Assembly: GCA_024364735.1 (NCBI GenBank)
Contig: JAGFNQ010000848.1
Location: forward strand, 226,930-290,929
DNA from: Boesenbergia rotunda
Lineage: Eukaryota; Streptophyta; Magnoliopsida; Zingiberales; Zingiberaceae
Reading direction: 5' to 3'
DNA length: 64,000 bases
In this document: positions 1 through 11,587 of the stretch, in pieces
Layout of the letters: each line of letters starts with the position of its first letter
How positions within the stretch are numbered: the first letter of the stretch is position 1
Program-made: the position numbers and the translations under genes
The notes under the pieces: model-generated
The model's input: the letters and a program-made list of their open reading frames with translations, nothing else
The model's database searches: none
Told to the model about the DNA's origin: nothing

Positions 1-418
1 TTGTTCCTTTTGTATTTCTTTTCTATTTTTCTCTTTTGGGTTCAGTTATGTTGTGGCCATGCTTCAACCTTTATCAGAAACAACTTTAACCCAGCCTTCC
101 GTGAGCTTCAAGTGGACTGATCAGCACATTTGGCACAAGAAGTGGCAACTCCAAGTAGTAGATTTTCTTCCTTTTTGCTTTGCATACCAATATTTCTCAT
201 TGTAGATTTTCTTCTTCTTTTCTCTCTTTTTTTTTTGCGTGCCTCAAGGATCTTCAAGGTATGATCAAGAATCTGGATCTCCAATTGCTTCCATCTCTCT
301 TATTCATTTTGGACACCAAACTCAACTCAATTGGCACCTTTTGGCTTCAATTTGACAAAAAAAAAATTTCTTTGAAATGAAATGCATTCTTGCTCCAAAA
401 TAATTCCAAACTCTAGTC

Positions 419-432
419 ACTCCCCCACACTT
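419..432 (-). other. Polypurine-tract-like sequence
   Basis: The minus strand reads AAGTGTGGGGGAGT, like the tract that precedes the 3' LTR in Athila/Tat elements, but the next bases do not match the LTR start TGATAAGTACC. A second copy of the same motif is at 1100..1113. It may be an internal polypurine tract or the edge of a deletion. Confidence 0.4.
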
Positions 433-951
433 AAATCTTTGTCCGTCTCAGGCAAAGTAGCATCAAGAAAACATTCTTAAACAACAAGTCCATAGAAAAA
501 GTGAGATTAGGTAGGGAAAATGAGAATTATTAAGTGATACAAAGGAAATTAATGAAAATTGATATGAGATGAGAAACAAAATGATTTATCTCTATAAATG
601 TGATCCAATCATCGAAATATGGTTTTGAAAGAACCTAAGCAAGTTCTAGAGTACAATAACATGTATGTGTTACAAATATAAGGCTAATTCTCACTAGGCA
701 AAAATACTTCATCTCAAGTCCTCAATTAAGAATCTAAAACCAAGTAGTATTCAAGCATCCAAGAATTCATCCATGAGCTCAAATCCTAAGTTTTAACAAC
801 CAAATTTAATTTATTTTCAAAAGACTCTAAAATTACATGAAGATAACCCAAAGGGATACATTTATTCCTAGTCATGCAAGAAAAAGTGTCCAAAAGAAAT
901 AACAAGGTATTTACAATGACTCCTAGTCATTCTACTCTACTCATGCATTTA

Positions 952-3565
952 TTAGCAAGGACTCAATTTAAAAGTGAAAAATGCAATAAAGGAAAATGCA
1001 AGAAGGAACAAACTCCCCTTTATTTCTGGTGGACGGAGTCTGTCAAGCAGTAGCCTCCATCGTTGTAGTGGAGGGGTATGGGTGGCTGAGAGAAAGAAGA
1101 CTCCCCCACACTTGAACTTTACAAAAATTTGCTCCGGTGGCCGCAGGCGATTTAGGTTCAAGACCCATGTAAGAGGTGGAGTGCTTTGAATTACAGTAAA
1201 ATCAACTCCTCCTTCTTGATGCCTTTTGAAAGTTCTTCCAGGAGGTTGGAGTTTGTTCAGATGGAGCACCCACTCCAGAAGTCTTCTAGACCCTGCAAAA
1301 CAATGTAATACCTCTCTCAAGCGTGCAGGGTAAGACAGAAATAAAATAATATCAGTCTCTGCATGAAATGTATCCAAAACTACATTACATCCAATTAAAT
1401 CAATTCTTGATGCCTCAATAAATTTTTCACAATTATTTCCTATAAAATTTGCATCCAGGAACTCATCACAAACAAAGCAATCAATTTTTGGCACTTCAAT
1501 AGAAATATCACAATTATTTTCCATCAAGGATGTATCGAGCAATGTGTCACAGCCAATAAAATCAATCTCAGATACCTCCATAAGTTTTTCACATTCAACC
1601 TCAGCATAAGATATAGCAAGAGATTCATCACAATAAATAACATCAATTTCAGGCACTTCTAAAAATTTTTCACAATCCATATCCACAAAAGAGGTATCAA
1701 GTGACTCATCATAACAAACCATGCACATCAATTATAGGTGCCCCTAAAATTTTTTTACAATCCATATCTACAAGAGATGTATCAAGTAATGCATTACAAC
1801 CAATAAAATCATTTTTTGGTACCTCTATTGGATTTGCACAAGCAGTTTCTACGCAAGGTATATCAATAAATTCATCATAACCAATAAAGTCAGCACTAGG
1901 TACCTCGCTGAATTTTTCTGAACAAAGAGGAGAAATACTTACCTGAGCGTGCTGAAGAATACCTGGAGGTTCTATAAGAGTAGATGTATCCATGGCCTCC
2001 TCCTGATCAAGTACATGCTCCTCTTCAGCCTCAAGCTCTGGTGGACACTCAACTGGAATAGGTGGTCCTTGGGTTCTTGCTTCCACCATGCAAGTCCCTA
2101 CACTTTCTGGTTCAACCTTTGAATCTTCTAATGCATCCATCACTGTTGGTGGTCCCTGGGGCTTAGTGCAATCCCCTACACCTGGAATATCATCTCCCAT
2201 GCATTCTTCTTCTGCAATATCTGCAACAACAATATTAGAAAAATTAGGACCATCAATAACACTACCATCACAAAATAAAAGTCTAGAATGGTCTTGTGGA
2301 GCTTCAGTTTCTTCTTCTGGAGCTAAAAAATTTGGAATTGAATTTTGAATAGGAATCTCCGGAGGAATGCATGCTGTAGGTGCCCTGATTTTAATGATTT
2401 CTTCTTCTTCTTCCACCAAAATTCTAAGATCACTTGAAGAAGGACTTGGCCATGCACTAGGGTCACCTTGAACTGAATAAAAATCAACTCCGGGGCTGTT
2501 TTGAATGGGAAAATGGGATGCTGGAAATTTTTCAAGAAATTCGGCAACTGGAGTGTTTAAACTTGACATAGTTTCTTCATTCCCCAAAGTTAATGCATAA
2601 TCATACCCCTTAAAATCTTGAGTAGCTCGAGAAGATAATTGTTCTGATCTTTGGGCTTTTATCTGATTCAATTGATCGACCAATTTTCCAAGGCGTCCTC
2701 CGATGTCTTGTTGTTGTTGTAAAACTTGTTGACACATCTCCATCATCCTTTGTTGTTGAGCCTCATTCTCATTAGGATTCTTAAAGCCTCCTTGGTTAGT
2801 GTGGAACTCCTGTTGGTCTTGAAATGTAACATAAGGCTGCTGAAGACCAAGAGTAGGCTGTGCATTCTGAAATGGAAGTTGTTGAGGCTGCTCAAATGGT
2901 TGAATGGGCTGATTTAACTGCTGAATATTGGGCTGGCATGATGGTTAAATTTGCTGAGAATTGTAGCCCTGGAAATCCTGGATCTGAGGTTGAAATTGTG
3001 GTGGTGAAAACTGAAATTGAGTGGGCTGTGAGCTCTGAAATTGTGGCTGGAAATTCTGGTTGCATGGCTGAAATTGCTGTGGAAATTGATATGGTTGCTG
3101 GAAGTTCAAATTATCTTGGCACCCTTACTGAATTCCTTGAAAAGGTGATTGAATTTGTTGATAAGGTTGCTGAAAGTAGGGCTGAAATTGCTGAATTGGT
3201 TGCTCAAAATTCTGGAATTGTGGCTGCCCATTCTGAAAGTTCTGACTTGGCTGAAAGTTTTGGAATGATGGTTGAACTTGTGGCTGAAAAAACTGATTTG
3301 GCTGCTGAAAATTCGAATAGGGTTGTTGAAAATCTTGAATTGGCTGCTGAAATTAATGGAAAGGCTGAAATTGTGGTTGCCCTTGCTGAAATTGGGGCTG
3401 AGGTGGCTGAAATGTAGGCTGAGTCGGCCGCTGGTAAGTAGATGAATGCACTTTATTTTTTTGTTGGTATTCCAACACCTTAACCCAACATTTCAACTCC
3501 ATCAATGCCTCTTTTATCTCTGAGTGTCCCGTTGAAATCATTTTGATGTCCTGATCCGAAAACAT
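952..3565 (-). pseudogene. AthL internal protein, Q/F-rich with 27-residue repeats (decayed)
   Basis: One reading frame starts at ATG 3565 (MFSDQDIKMI...), about 140 bases inside the primer site. It runs through a Pro/Gln/Phe-rich stretch (motif QPQFQ, 2900..3450), then a helical stretch (MMEMCQQVLQQQQDIGGRL, 2746 down), an acidic Pro-rich stretch, and 27-residue repeats. Stops at 3353 and near 2944 are in frame. A frameshift near 1725 moves the repeats to the next frame, which ends at 952. The last 100 residues have three imperfect copies of a motif like LNRLRPPEQ. I do not recognise a family: there is no gag major homology or zinc knuckle. The position suggests a gag-replacing or accessory protein. 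Confidence 0.55.
1350..1930 (-). repeat. 81-bp coding tandem repeat (27-residue unit), about 7 copies
   Basis: On the minus strand the protein repeats every 27 residues with a core like IDFIGCDxLLDTS followed by CEKxxEVP. Spacing from CEK to CEK is exactly 27 residues in four consecutive units. The repeat crosses the frameshift near 1725, so it predates the break. Confidence 0.8.
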
Positions 3566-3703
3566 TTTGATCTTACAACCCTATCACACAACAAACAAGA
3601 AAAATGGCAGCAACCATATACGAAAGATAAAGCAAAAGAAAATAGAATCAAATGATATGCCCATAAGCACACAAGCAAAAATCAAACAAATCAACTAGTT
3701 GCT

Positions 3704-3721
3704 TCCCCGGCAACGACGCCA
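3704..3721 (-). other. AthL primer binding site, tRNA-Asp type
   Basis: The minus strand reads TGGCGTCGTTGCCGGGGA. The usual plant tRNA-Asp primer site is TGGCGCCGTTGCCGGGGA, so there is one mismatch. It fixes the element's orientation (minus) and the inner LTR edge. Confidence 0.85.
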
Positions 3722-3727
3722 AAAATT

Positions 3728-6246
3728 TGATGAACCCGAAATACTAGGTTAAGTTGTCACGAATGTGTGGGCTCATCAGAATTTAGAATATGAATAATTG
3801 CTGGAAACCCTTTTTGCAATCAAAGTATGAAAACGTAGTAAAGGGGCCACAGGTCGTATTTTTCCTGGGGACTAGTAGAGGTTGTGTTCGATTCGAGTTC
3901 ATGTTTATATGTCGTTTGTGAATTTCGGGTTTCGAATGTGAATTGGATTTGGTTTCAAATAGAAATGGAAATGCAATGAAAATAGAGGAACTTAGCCAAT
4001 AAGCTAAACAAATGATGGCAATCAACAATTCAATCAATGGGAAAATTAATCAACCAAGGCACTTAACCAAACTCGGAAAACAACACTGATCAGTATTGCA
4101 AGGCAAATTGCTACAAAGATGGATAAAAGCAATGTAGGGGATTTTCAACAGCAAGCAAGGTTAAATGCAAATCATGCTAGAATTTCCTACTTGATACAAA
4201 CATGCAAGAGGTAAAGTCTAATGTGCCAAAAGGAAACTGGACTAGATACAAATCTGTAAATTGATGTTAATCAATTGCTGTAAAGGAAATAAATGAGAGA
4301 CAATGAAGAGAACGCAGACTTCTTGAGCAAATGCAAATGCAAATGCAGAAATTGAAGTGGCACACAAAGAAGGGCTGATACGCAAGCTTCAAATGAGTTG
4401 CAAGCAAACTGAGCTCAAGTTCAATATCCACTTAACAAGTGCCTATCTGATATGCATTTCAGAATTAAAAACCTAAGAAAATGCAGCAACAATTCAGATA
4501 ATTGGAAGCAGAATTCAGAAATGCAGATAGAAATTCAGAACAGAAATCGAATGCTGAATTAAATTCAGAATTTCCGCATGAATCTGATGCAGGAACACCA
4601 AGCTAACTAAATTAAGCACACAATCCAGTATACAGAAAGGTTTAGAAGGAAACTAACTCTAACTTGATACACTTCGAAGGCTGTAACTGAAACAGCTTGC
4701 AGAAATGGAAATTGCCCATTTGCTTAAATTGAAACTGATATGCAGTAATTCAGCTGGATTCAAATGCAGAAATTGACACCAAGACCCTTTGAAAATGCAT
4801 AAAGATACAGTGTAAATTCAGAATGGTAACACTTAAACTAGCTTGATACAAAAAATCAGGAATGGCAGAAAAAGAAAACGACTAAAACGCAGCAAACAAC
4901 TAAAACGCAGGAAAAGAAATGGCACGCAACTACAAATCTGATACACAAGCAACAAAACAGAAATTGAACTGAAATTGAGTTCAATAAATGACTGAACAAT
5001 ATCCCTAGCTAGTTTACTTGCAGAAAGGAAACTAGTTGAAGCAGAAGAAGTTCGGAAAAGGAAATTACAGTAACTGAAACGAAAGCAGAAACATAAATTA
5101 GATGCAGAAATGAAATTACAGCAAAATAACTGAAAATTAACTATGGAATCTACTCCTCAATCCTTCCCTAGCTCAAATCCTCCTTGTTCGTCACGCAAGG
5201 GCAAGCCTCGAACCCGTAAGCTCCACAAACCATCAAGAAATTTTTTCTGCCATTCAATCCCATCTCAAACTCTGCTCAATCTGAATTTCCATTTGAATCC
5301 TTCAATCTCGCTGCGTCCAAGTGCGATGGTGATTTGGGGATGGTCAGAGCAATCTAGGGAACCCCTCCAGATAGCTCCGAGTGATGGAAATGGAGCGCAA
5401 CTGAGATCAAAAGCTTCAAACAGTAGAGCCACGGAAACCTCACAACAGCTCTGTTCTTGGGCAATTCTCAAGCTGGAAATTCACCGAGAAACTTCCCCAA
5501 CGGCCTAGGACTCGATCTAAGCAAGAAATTGAGGGGTCGCGCCTCTTGGATTGAAGAAATCTACTGAAGAAATTAAGAACAAAACGAAGAACAGTGTTGC
5601 AGCGAGAAGACGCGACGAAGCTGAAGGCTGTGGTGTGTTTGATTAAATACATAAGAATGGACGATCCAGATTGATTTGAGGAAATCCAATGGCTGATCTT
5701 GCTCTGATTTAATCCAAACATTAATGATGATGATCAGGGGTCAGGATCTGCCTCGTGGTAGCTCAGATCCTCCAGATGCGCAACGGATGGTCCAGATCAA
5801 CCTAATCTTTGAATGGACAGTCTAGAGCCCTCCGAGCTTGATCCAACGGTTGAATAAGCTCTGATTGGGATGAAACCTTCAGATCTTGATCAGAGTGTTT
5901 GATCAACCCTAACACTAGCTCGGATTGCTATAGATGGTCCCGGATGGCTCAGATCTAGCCGCTTTTGAATCGGACGACCCAGATTAATCCGAAGCTTGAT
6001 AACTCGATCCGGGTCCACTTCCGACTCAAGTTTGATCCAGTATGCCCTAGGTCCATGAACCTTTCATGCCTATAAAAATAGATCAAAAATTTAGTGGCCA
6101 AATAATCCAAATATTTGCAAATTTGCAATTAAGTCCAAAATAAGAGGAAGTCCTAAAACCTAGGGTAAATTCACAATTAAGCAAGTAAAACATGGGTCAA
6201 ACATGGATTTTAGCAACTAAAATAATCAACAAAATGGTACTTATCA
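3728..6246 (-). repeat. AthL 5' LTR (2519 bp)
   Basis: On the minus strand it begins TGATAAGTACC at 6246 and ends GGGTTCATCA at 3728, so both ends share TGAT/ATCA. The primer site lies 6 bases inside. Much of 4250..5100 repeats the theme CAGAAATTGAA/GCAGAAAT in a low-complexity way. Short ORFs here (for example 5143..5508) show no protein family and are treated as noise. Confidence 0.75.
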
Positions 6247-6855
6247 GGGTGCCATGGGAGGATCAATCCAAGAATTGCTTGGGTTCTCTCCTCTTCTTCT
6301 CTCCCTCTCTCTTGGCCGGCCATAGGCATCCCCTCCCTCTTCTTGCCGTGAGCACAAGGAGAAGTACCAAGGTGACGATGTTCTTCCTTGGGACGATCTT
6401 CCTCTTCGGCCATCATCACCTTGGGATTGGGCGCAAGTCATCTTCCTCCTTCTCGCCAGAATTGTGAATCCGGCCATCCTTGGTGGTGAGTCTTTCGATG
6501 TGATTACTCTTTCGGTTTTCGTCGTGTTCACGGAGAATCTAGTAGTTCTCGTGAACACAAAACTCGTGGCTTAGCGAAGTCATCCTGACGATACTTAGCG
6601 TGGACACGAATAGAGGCGGAGCTTCCGAGGGACCCTAACGGTTGGATCTCGTCCCTTCTTCCAAGTTACGCGAGGTAATTCGTAGAGTAATTTCCTTTTC
6701 TGCAAAAATTTTATATTACGATTATGTGAACACATTGCATGCTTAGGATATGTGTTAGAATAATTTAGAAAATTATTCATGCTTTTGTTTCCGCTGCATG
6801 TAATTATGTAACAATTACAATACGTGTCCGCGTTGGCATGCACCCGATCCCAACA
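6247..6855 (+). mobile_element. 3' part of a copia-type LTR, interrupted by AthL
   Basis: The end resembles the 3' third of the Angela-type LTR at 16430..16688. Both have CT-rich sequence, a motif like GTGGACACGAATAGAGGC, a TTTGTTTCCGCTGC motif and the terminal GATCCCAACA. No primer site follows at 6856, so it is a solo or truncated LTR. Its 5' part should lie left of AthL, outside the window. Confidence 0.6.
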
Positions 6856-8103
6856 TGGCCTTGGCAGGTGTTGACTGAATTGAGCCAGCTCACCTTGACT
6901 GGATCTGATATGTAACTATGCTCTTGCTTGTGTTGACTGAATTTTGATCAGGGATGCATTTGATTGCTGCTGCATGGCTGGATTGAATTAGCAGGATGGT
7001 ACACATTGACAGAGCAGGATTCGAGGGGTAAAGGTATATATAATTGGATTACATTACTTGTCTGGTTTGATTGAGATTATTGTCTATTGTTGTGCTGGGT
7101 TTGATTGTGATTAATATCTATTACTGTCTATTGCTGTGCTGGGTCTATTGTTGTATACTGGTTTATGTTGGCTGAGTTGTGGTGAATAGATCCACCAAAG
7201 AATGATCTATCTAGTCCATAGCAAACGGCTGCGGTAATGACAAGTCAAATCCGTTCTTGGCTGAGGCTTTGCCAAAAAGCCTACAGGGTGCATAGATCCA
7301 CCATAGGTCTATCTAGCCCGTAGGAACGACTACGGTAAAGGCAAATCAAATCCGTTGACGGCTGAGGTTTTGCCAAAAAGCCTACTGGGGTGAATGGGCC
7401 CACCATAGGCCCATCTAGTCCGTGGTCCCGGCTACGGTAAAGACAAGTCAAATCCGATTTTGGCTGGTCACTTGCCAAAAGTGAACTTCGGGCTGAATAC
7501 AAATGGTGCTACACATGAAGTTTCCGGCAACATTGGATGCGCACAGTGCCTCTTGTAAAGGATCATTTGAGTAACGGATTGAGCAAAGCACTCAGCACTG
7601 ATAGCTGTAGCAGATGGTGGTCTGGTTCAAAAGCTGAAGCAAGGATTAGTGGTTGTAATGCATGGCATGGATACTTAGCAGTGGGGAGGACTCATGGATG
7701 GAGGCATGGATACTTAGCAGCTTGTTTTGGCATTGGAAGCTTGCCAGCATTTTGAACGCTGGCTGGGGCACGGTGCAAAGAGCTCAATTTTGGTTTCTTG
7801 GAGTATACATTGAAGGAACTGTGTGGTATGCATGAGAGTATTTTGTGAGATAGTACTTATGAGGGTGCACATGTATTTCTCCATAGATATCTACTCGGAT
7901 CTGATACTTCGTCAAAAACGAACGGATATCTTTTGGGCATACATCGGATTGTACCATTTACTTGATGATATATATTTACCTTTTATCAAAAAAAAGAGAA
8001 ACAAGGTATTATCAAATTGCATATATAATATGTTTAAACTGTAATTCAATATAAATCAATTCGATTTCAATGAAACTTTTAATATGGGATTATTCCCTCA
8101 TTC
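6856..8103. other. Unassigned non-coding stretch
   Basis: No supported gene. It contains TCTATTG/TGATTG-rich low-complexity DNA (7040..7170), the 3-copy tandem repeat listed separately, and a doubled phrase GCATGGATACTTAGCAG near 7664 and 7705. The style resembles part of a gypsy LTR but no boundary is visible. 7870..8103 is AT-rich and directly flanks the TAT1 target site. Confidence 0.5.
7182..7495. repeat. Tandem repeat, three units of about 101-107 bp
   Basis: Units start at 7182, 7289 and 7390. Each has a CCACCATAGG-like segment, then a tract like GGTAAAGACAAGTCAAATCC, then GGCTGAGG and TTGCCAAAA. The third unit diverges at its end. Confidence 0.85.
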
Positions 8104-8108
8104 AATAT

Positions 8109-9016
8109 TGATCCCGGCCTAGCTCACGTATAGCTCGGCTGGCCAGCTTGGCGCCACATCAGGTTAGGTCTAGACCGGGGGTCCCTAGGCCCAGGCGATC
8201 CGAATTGTCCGAGTAAGCAGCCGGTCGGATATAGCCCAGCCCGTTCGAATCGGGAACCTCGAGAGTCCGACCCCGACCGATATGCACATGACATTGAGGG
8301 GTACCGACTGCCGAACCAGAGAACTCCTGAGCCCCTAACCACCCGACCCTGGGCTGAGTCAGGTTAGCCAAATCCGAGTGCTCCATGACTCGAAAAGCAC
8401 ACCAACTCAATCTTGGAAGAAATGCCTGTACAGCCACGGTTCACTCAGCGTCGTCGGTCGGCGCTCCCATTCGAGATTTGGTGTAATCCCCCACGGACAC
8501 CTACTCTCTGACACAACACTAACAGAAGTGGTACGGGAGTCAACGCATGCCTGACACCGTTCGTGCCCGAATCGTGAGTATCTCGCTGACATAGTGATCC
8601 TCTTGCCATACCCCTATACTTCGTACAACGGCAACCTACGCTTGTGTCAGACCGAGCGGCGTCGGACGACGCCCGCCAGTGAGCTGATAGCGCCCCTTGA
8701 CTTACTCTCGCATGCGACACCGTACCCTACCACCGCATACAACAAAAGGTGTCAGGCCGGGCAGAAGCTGTCAGCTCCCTCGGCTATATAAGCCCATCCG
8801 CTTTCCGCTTCGTAGGTACGCACGATAGTGTTTCTTTGCTACTGTTCCATTGCTTTGCTCTCTTCTCACGGAGACTGACTTGACCGTCGGAGGGCCTTGT
8901 CAGGGACTTTTCTCGACGGGTTGCTAATGGTCACTTTCTTGCAGGTCGGGGCAAGCATCGATAGCACTCGGGTCCGCTCCGCTCTTGGGAGTCCACCTCA
9001 CTCTGCGACAAGATCA
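8109..9016 (+). repeat. TAT1 5' LTR
   Basis: Starts TGATCCCGG, ends CAAGATCA. TATA box at 8785 (TATATAAG). Homologous along its length to 24552..25485. Short ORFs on both strands here are shadows of the LTR. Confidence 0.9.
8785..8792 (+). promoter_or_regulatory. TATA box of TAT1 5' LTR
   Basis: TATATAAG about 230 bases before the LTR end. The same box is at 25254 in the 3' LTR. Confidence 0.65.
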
Positions 9017-9020
9017 TATT

Positions 9021-9036
9021 TGGCGCTAGAAGGAGG
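9021..9036 (+). other. TAT1 primer binding site region
   Basis: TGGCGCTAGAAGGAGG starts 4 bases inside the LTR end. This sequence is commonly found at this position in Tat-type gypsy elements. I do not assign the tRNA. Confidence 0.6.
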
Positions 9037-9059
9037 ATTTTTTGCCTGATCAAGAGTGC

Positions 9060-9420
9060 ATGATGGAAGATCCCAACTGTGTGAGAGTGACCCTCACCGC
9101 TGACGAATACGAGCTCTTGTTGGCTGCCCGAGCTCAGAAAACACCGTAGAGGCCCTTGCAGGCTGGAAGTCCGACAACTGGATTTCCTGAGCCTTCGACG
9201 CCTAGCCACTCGGGAGGTTGAGGAAACATTGCCTAGCCATAAGGAGGCTCTGTCCCATTCCCTGCCACCTTCTACCGAGCCCGAGATGATGAGGCTCATT
9301 CGCTCTCCACCGAGGCGTACGCTTCCAACCAGACGCACAAGCCGCGCCCGGATAAGGGAAAGGCACCAGCTGACCCACTCCCGGTCACCCCTGTACACTG
9401 CCCTTTCTCCACACACTCTT
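9060..9420 (+). pseudogene. TAT1 gag N-terminal remnant
   Basis: ATG at 9060 opens a frame of 29 residues (MMEDPNCVRVTLTADEYELL...) that hits TAG at 9147..9149. Fragments of similar coding character continue to about 9420, with stops and frame changes. The stretch AYASNQTHKPRPDKGKAPA is typical of the Pro/Lys-rich linker of a gag. The remaining gag core and zinc knuckle are absent, replaced by the 117-bp array. Family call rests on position behind the primer site, so it is inference. Confidence 0.45.
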
Positions 9421-9533
9421 CAGCTCGGCTCCCAGTCCGGATGCGTGGCGACCCACGCTCCTTGAGATTTAGCTGACCGAGTGTCCAAACTCTCACCTCT
9501 GAGCGAGTTATAAGTGGGCATGCTCCCATGCAG
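9415..9533. repeat. First unit of the TAT1 117-bp array
   Basis: Contains the full unit signature (GGCTCCCAGTCCGGA, GCGACCCACGCTCC, GAGCGAGTTATAAGTGGGCA). It is cut off from the other units by the solo LTR. Confidence 0.85.
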
Positions 9534-11587
9534 TGTTGGTTGTATAGCTTGGCGGGGTTCCTAAGCGAACACGGGGTCGAACATGAGAGACCTCTCCATG
9601 TCTATGGATTAAAAATTTAATCCAAATGGAGATCTGTCTCTCAAACGACCGTCTTGTCATCGTATCAATTGATTTAAGTCACAACTTAGCCAAACTCAAG
9701 AGTAAGGTCTTGTAACTTTCTGAATCAATTGACCGCGGGAAAGATGACGAATGGATCGCCGATTTTGTGTTTATTATCGGGGTCCATGACATAATTAATT
9801 ATCAATATTAATTAACAAATAATTAAACTATGATAATTAATTAAGACACATGCAATAACATAAAATTACATGAAACAACAAAAGAAAACAAAGAGGAGCC
9901 AAAGAGAGATTATACCTCGTCTTTTCCCTCGCAGTCTTCTACCGTATGACCCTCTCCTCTTGGACGTCGTGTGGGCGACGAGCTACCAATACGCGGAGTC
10001 ACCAAGGCTTCCAAATAATCCTCCTTCTTCTTCTTCCTTTTGCGCCAACAAACCCTAGGGCTAGGGTTTATCCATCGACCACATTTTCTTCCTCTCCTCC
10101 TTGCGCCGCCGGCCACCCTTTCTCCCAAGGATCGCCGGCCACAAGGCAACATCTATAGGAAGTCAATGAAGAAGAAGAACCAGAAGAAGAAGAAAATAAA
10201 GGATTCTTCTTCTTCCTTAAACCCGCCGCAGCCTCTCCACCTTCTTCCTCACCGCCGGCGCATAAGAGGAGGCTCCTCCTTGCCGTTGACGATCTCTTCA
10301 GCCCCTTGGATGAGGTTGCACAAGAGAAAGAGAAGAAAGGAAGGGAACTAGGAGAACAGATGATCTTCTCCAATCCCTACCGTGCCCTACTTCTTCCTCC
10401 TCTACTTCTGGCGATCAACTCCAAGAAGCAAGCTTCCTCTCCTTCACCGGCGCCGAATCTTCCCACCTGCTTGCTGTTGCCGTGTGCCACAACGGAGAAG
10501 CCAAGTTCTCCTTGTCTAGTGTTTGCTGGCCACCACCAAGAGAGGGAGAGAAGAACCTAGGAAGAAGAAGAAAAGTTTTCTTCTCCACCATCTTGTGCGT
10601 GACCTAGGAGAGAGAAGAGGGAGAGAGGGAGAACTAGGGTTTTGATGATTAATTCTTGGATTAAATTAACCTTGGTTTCATGACTCCTATGGGTATATAT
10701 AGGGCTATAGAAGGTACTATGAGGAGGAGTTGGGTCTTGGCCCGCTAATGGATCCAAATCCGATCAATTAATGGAGATCCATTCCACTAAAGGATCCTCA
10801 TTGAACTTCCTCACCAACCTCCATATTTTCATATAGGCTTCACCTATTATGAGTCATTTATCTCCCCGTGTTTAAGATATCGAATGCCGACGATTAATTT
10901 GAATTACTGACAATTTTAATTAATCATCCTCTTGATCCTTAACTAGTACCACTCAACCTTTTCATCATGTCGGACCATAATTCACTTGCAAGATTTAACA
11001 TGATGAACCTTATGAGCTCATCAAGGGGCATTATCATCCCGACTCACTAGGACACGGATTCCCTCAATAATCAATGGCATACCATATACATAATATTATT
11101 TTCCAACTTACCGGGCCTATCGATTTAACAGAATAAATCTCGCCCATTGGTAAATCAAAGAAATAATAATTAAATACACATGCTCGTTATTATTTCGGGA
11201 TTTAGAGATTGCACTCTATAATATAACCAAGGCCCAATCTAATTATAAAGTCAGTATAAATTGAATGACCTCTATTTTGGTCATACTCAATGCACACAAT
11301 GTGCACTAGTGTAATTCTATGGTTAAGACAAACTACACCTAATTACCCTACAACCATCCCGATGGATTGTCCAACTTCATCTCGGTTGTGAGCCTCTTAC
11401 TTATACTTCTGTAAGGAACTGATAACATGAACTTCTGTGTGTCACTACACACCATGTTATCTACAATGTAAAGTATCAGACTTTTGTCCACATACTAATA
11501 TAAATATGCAACCTGTGATTTTGTGATTCTCTTTCAAAATGTAGATGACCATAACCAAAAGCAAGACTTTTAGTATACATCCTAACA
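9534..11587 (-). mobile_element. Angela-like copia solo LTR (about 2.05 kb)
   Basis: On the minus strand it begins TGTTAGGATGTATAC at 11587 and ends CCAACA at 9534. It interrupts one unit of the 117-bp array. The uninterrupted units read CCCATGCACCCCT, and the flanks are TGCAG (left) and CACAC (right), a degraded 5-bp duplication of TGCAC. No primer site or coding region is attached. A purine-rich CT-rich stretch at 10020..10640 gives several spurious short ORFs. Confidence 0.75.

Larger units (their letters stand above)
1..6246 (-). mobile_element. AthL: non-autonomous Athila/Tat-like LTR retrotransposon, partial
   Basis: Element read on the minus strand, cut by the left window edge. Its 5' LTR is 3728..6246, starting TGATAAGTACC and ending TTCATCA, with an 18-nt primer site directly inside. 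The internal part (1..3727) holds one decayed protein and two polypurine-like tracts. I find no reverse transcriptase, integrase, protease or zinc knuckle in the 3.7 kb visible, so it is probably a non-autonomous (LARD-like) member. The second LTR is not in the window. The LTR length and tRNA-Asp primer site are typical of Athila/Tat gypsy elements; the lineage call is inference. It interrupts a copia LTR at 6246/6247; the other TSD copy is off-window. Confidence 0.7.

Noticed and set aside
419..432. 3' LTR start of AthL at the polypurine-like tract
   Set aside because: The sequence after the tract (TGACTAGAGTTTGG) does not match the LTR start TGATAAGTACC.
2860..3417. Plus-strand ORF of 185 residues rich in Ala/Glu
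   Set aside because: It is the reverse shadow of the Gln/Phe-rich minus-strand AthL protein; no promoter or family.
6192..6558. Host gene fragments suggested by GC-rich ORFs at 6192..6558
   Set aside because: Span the AthL/copia LTR joint and overlap on both strands; no domain.
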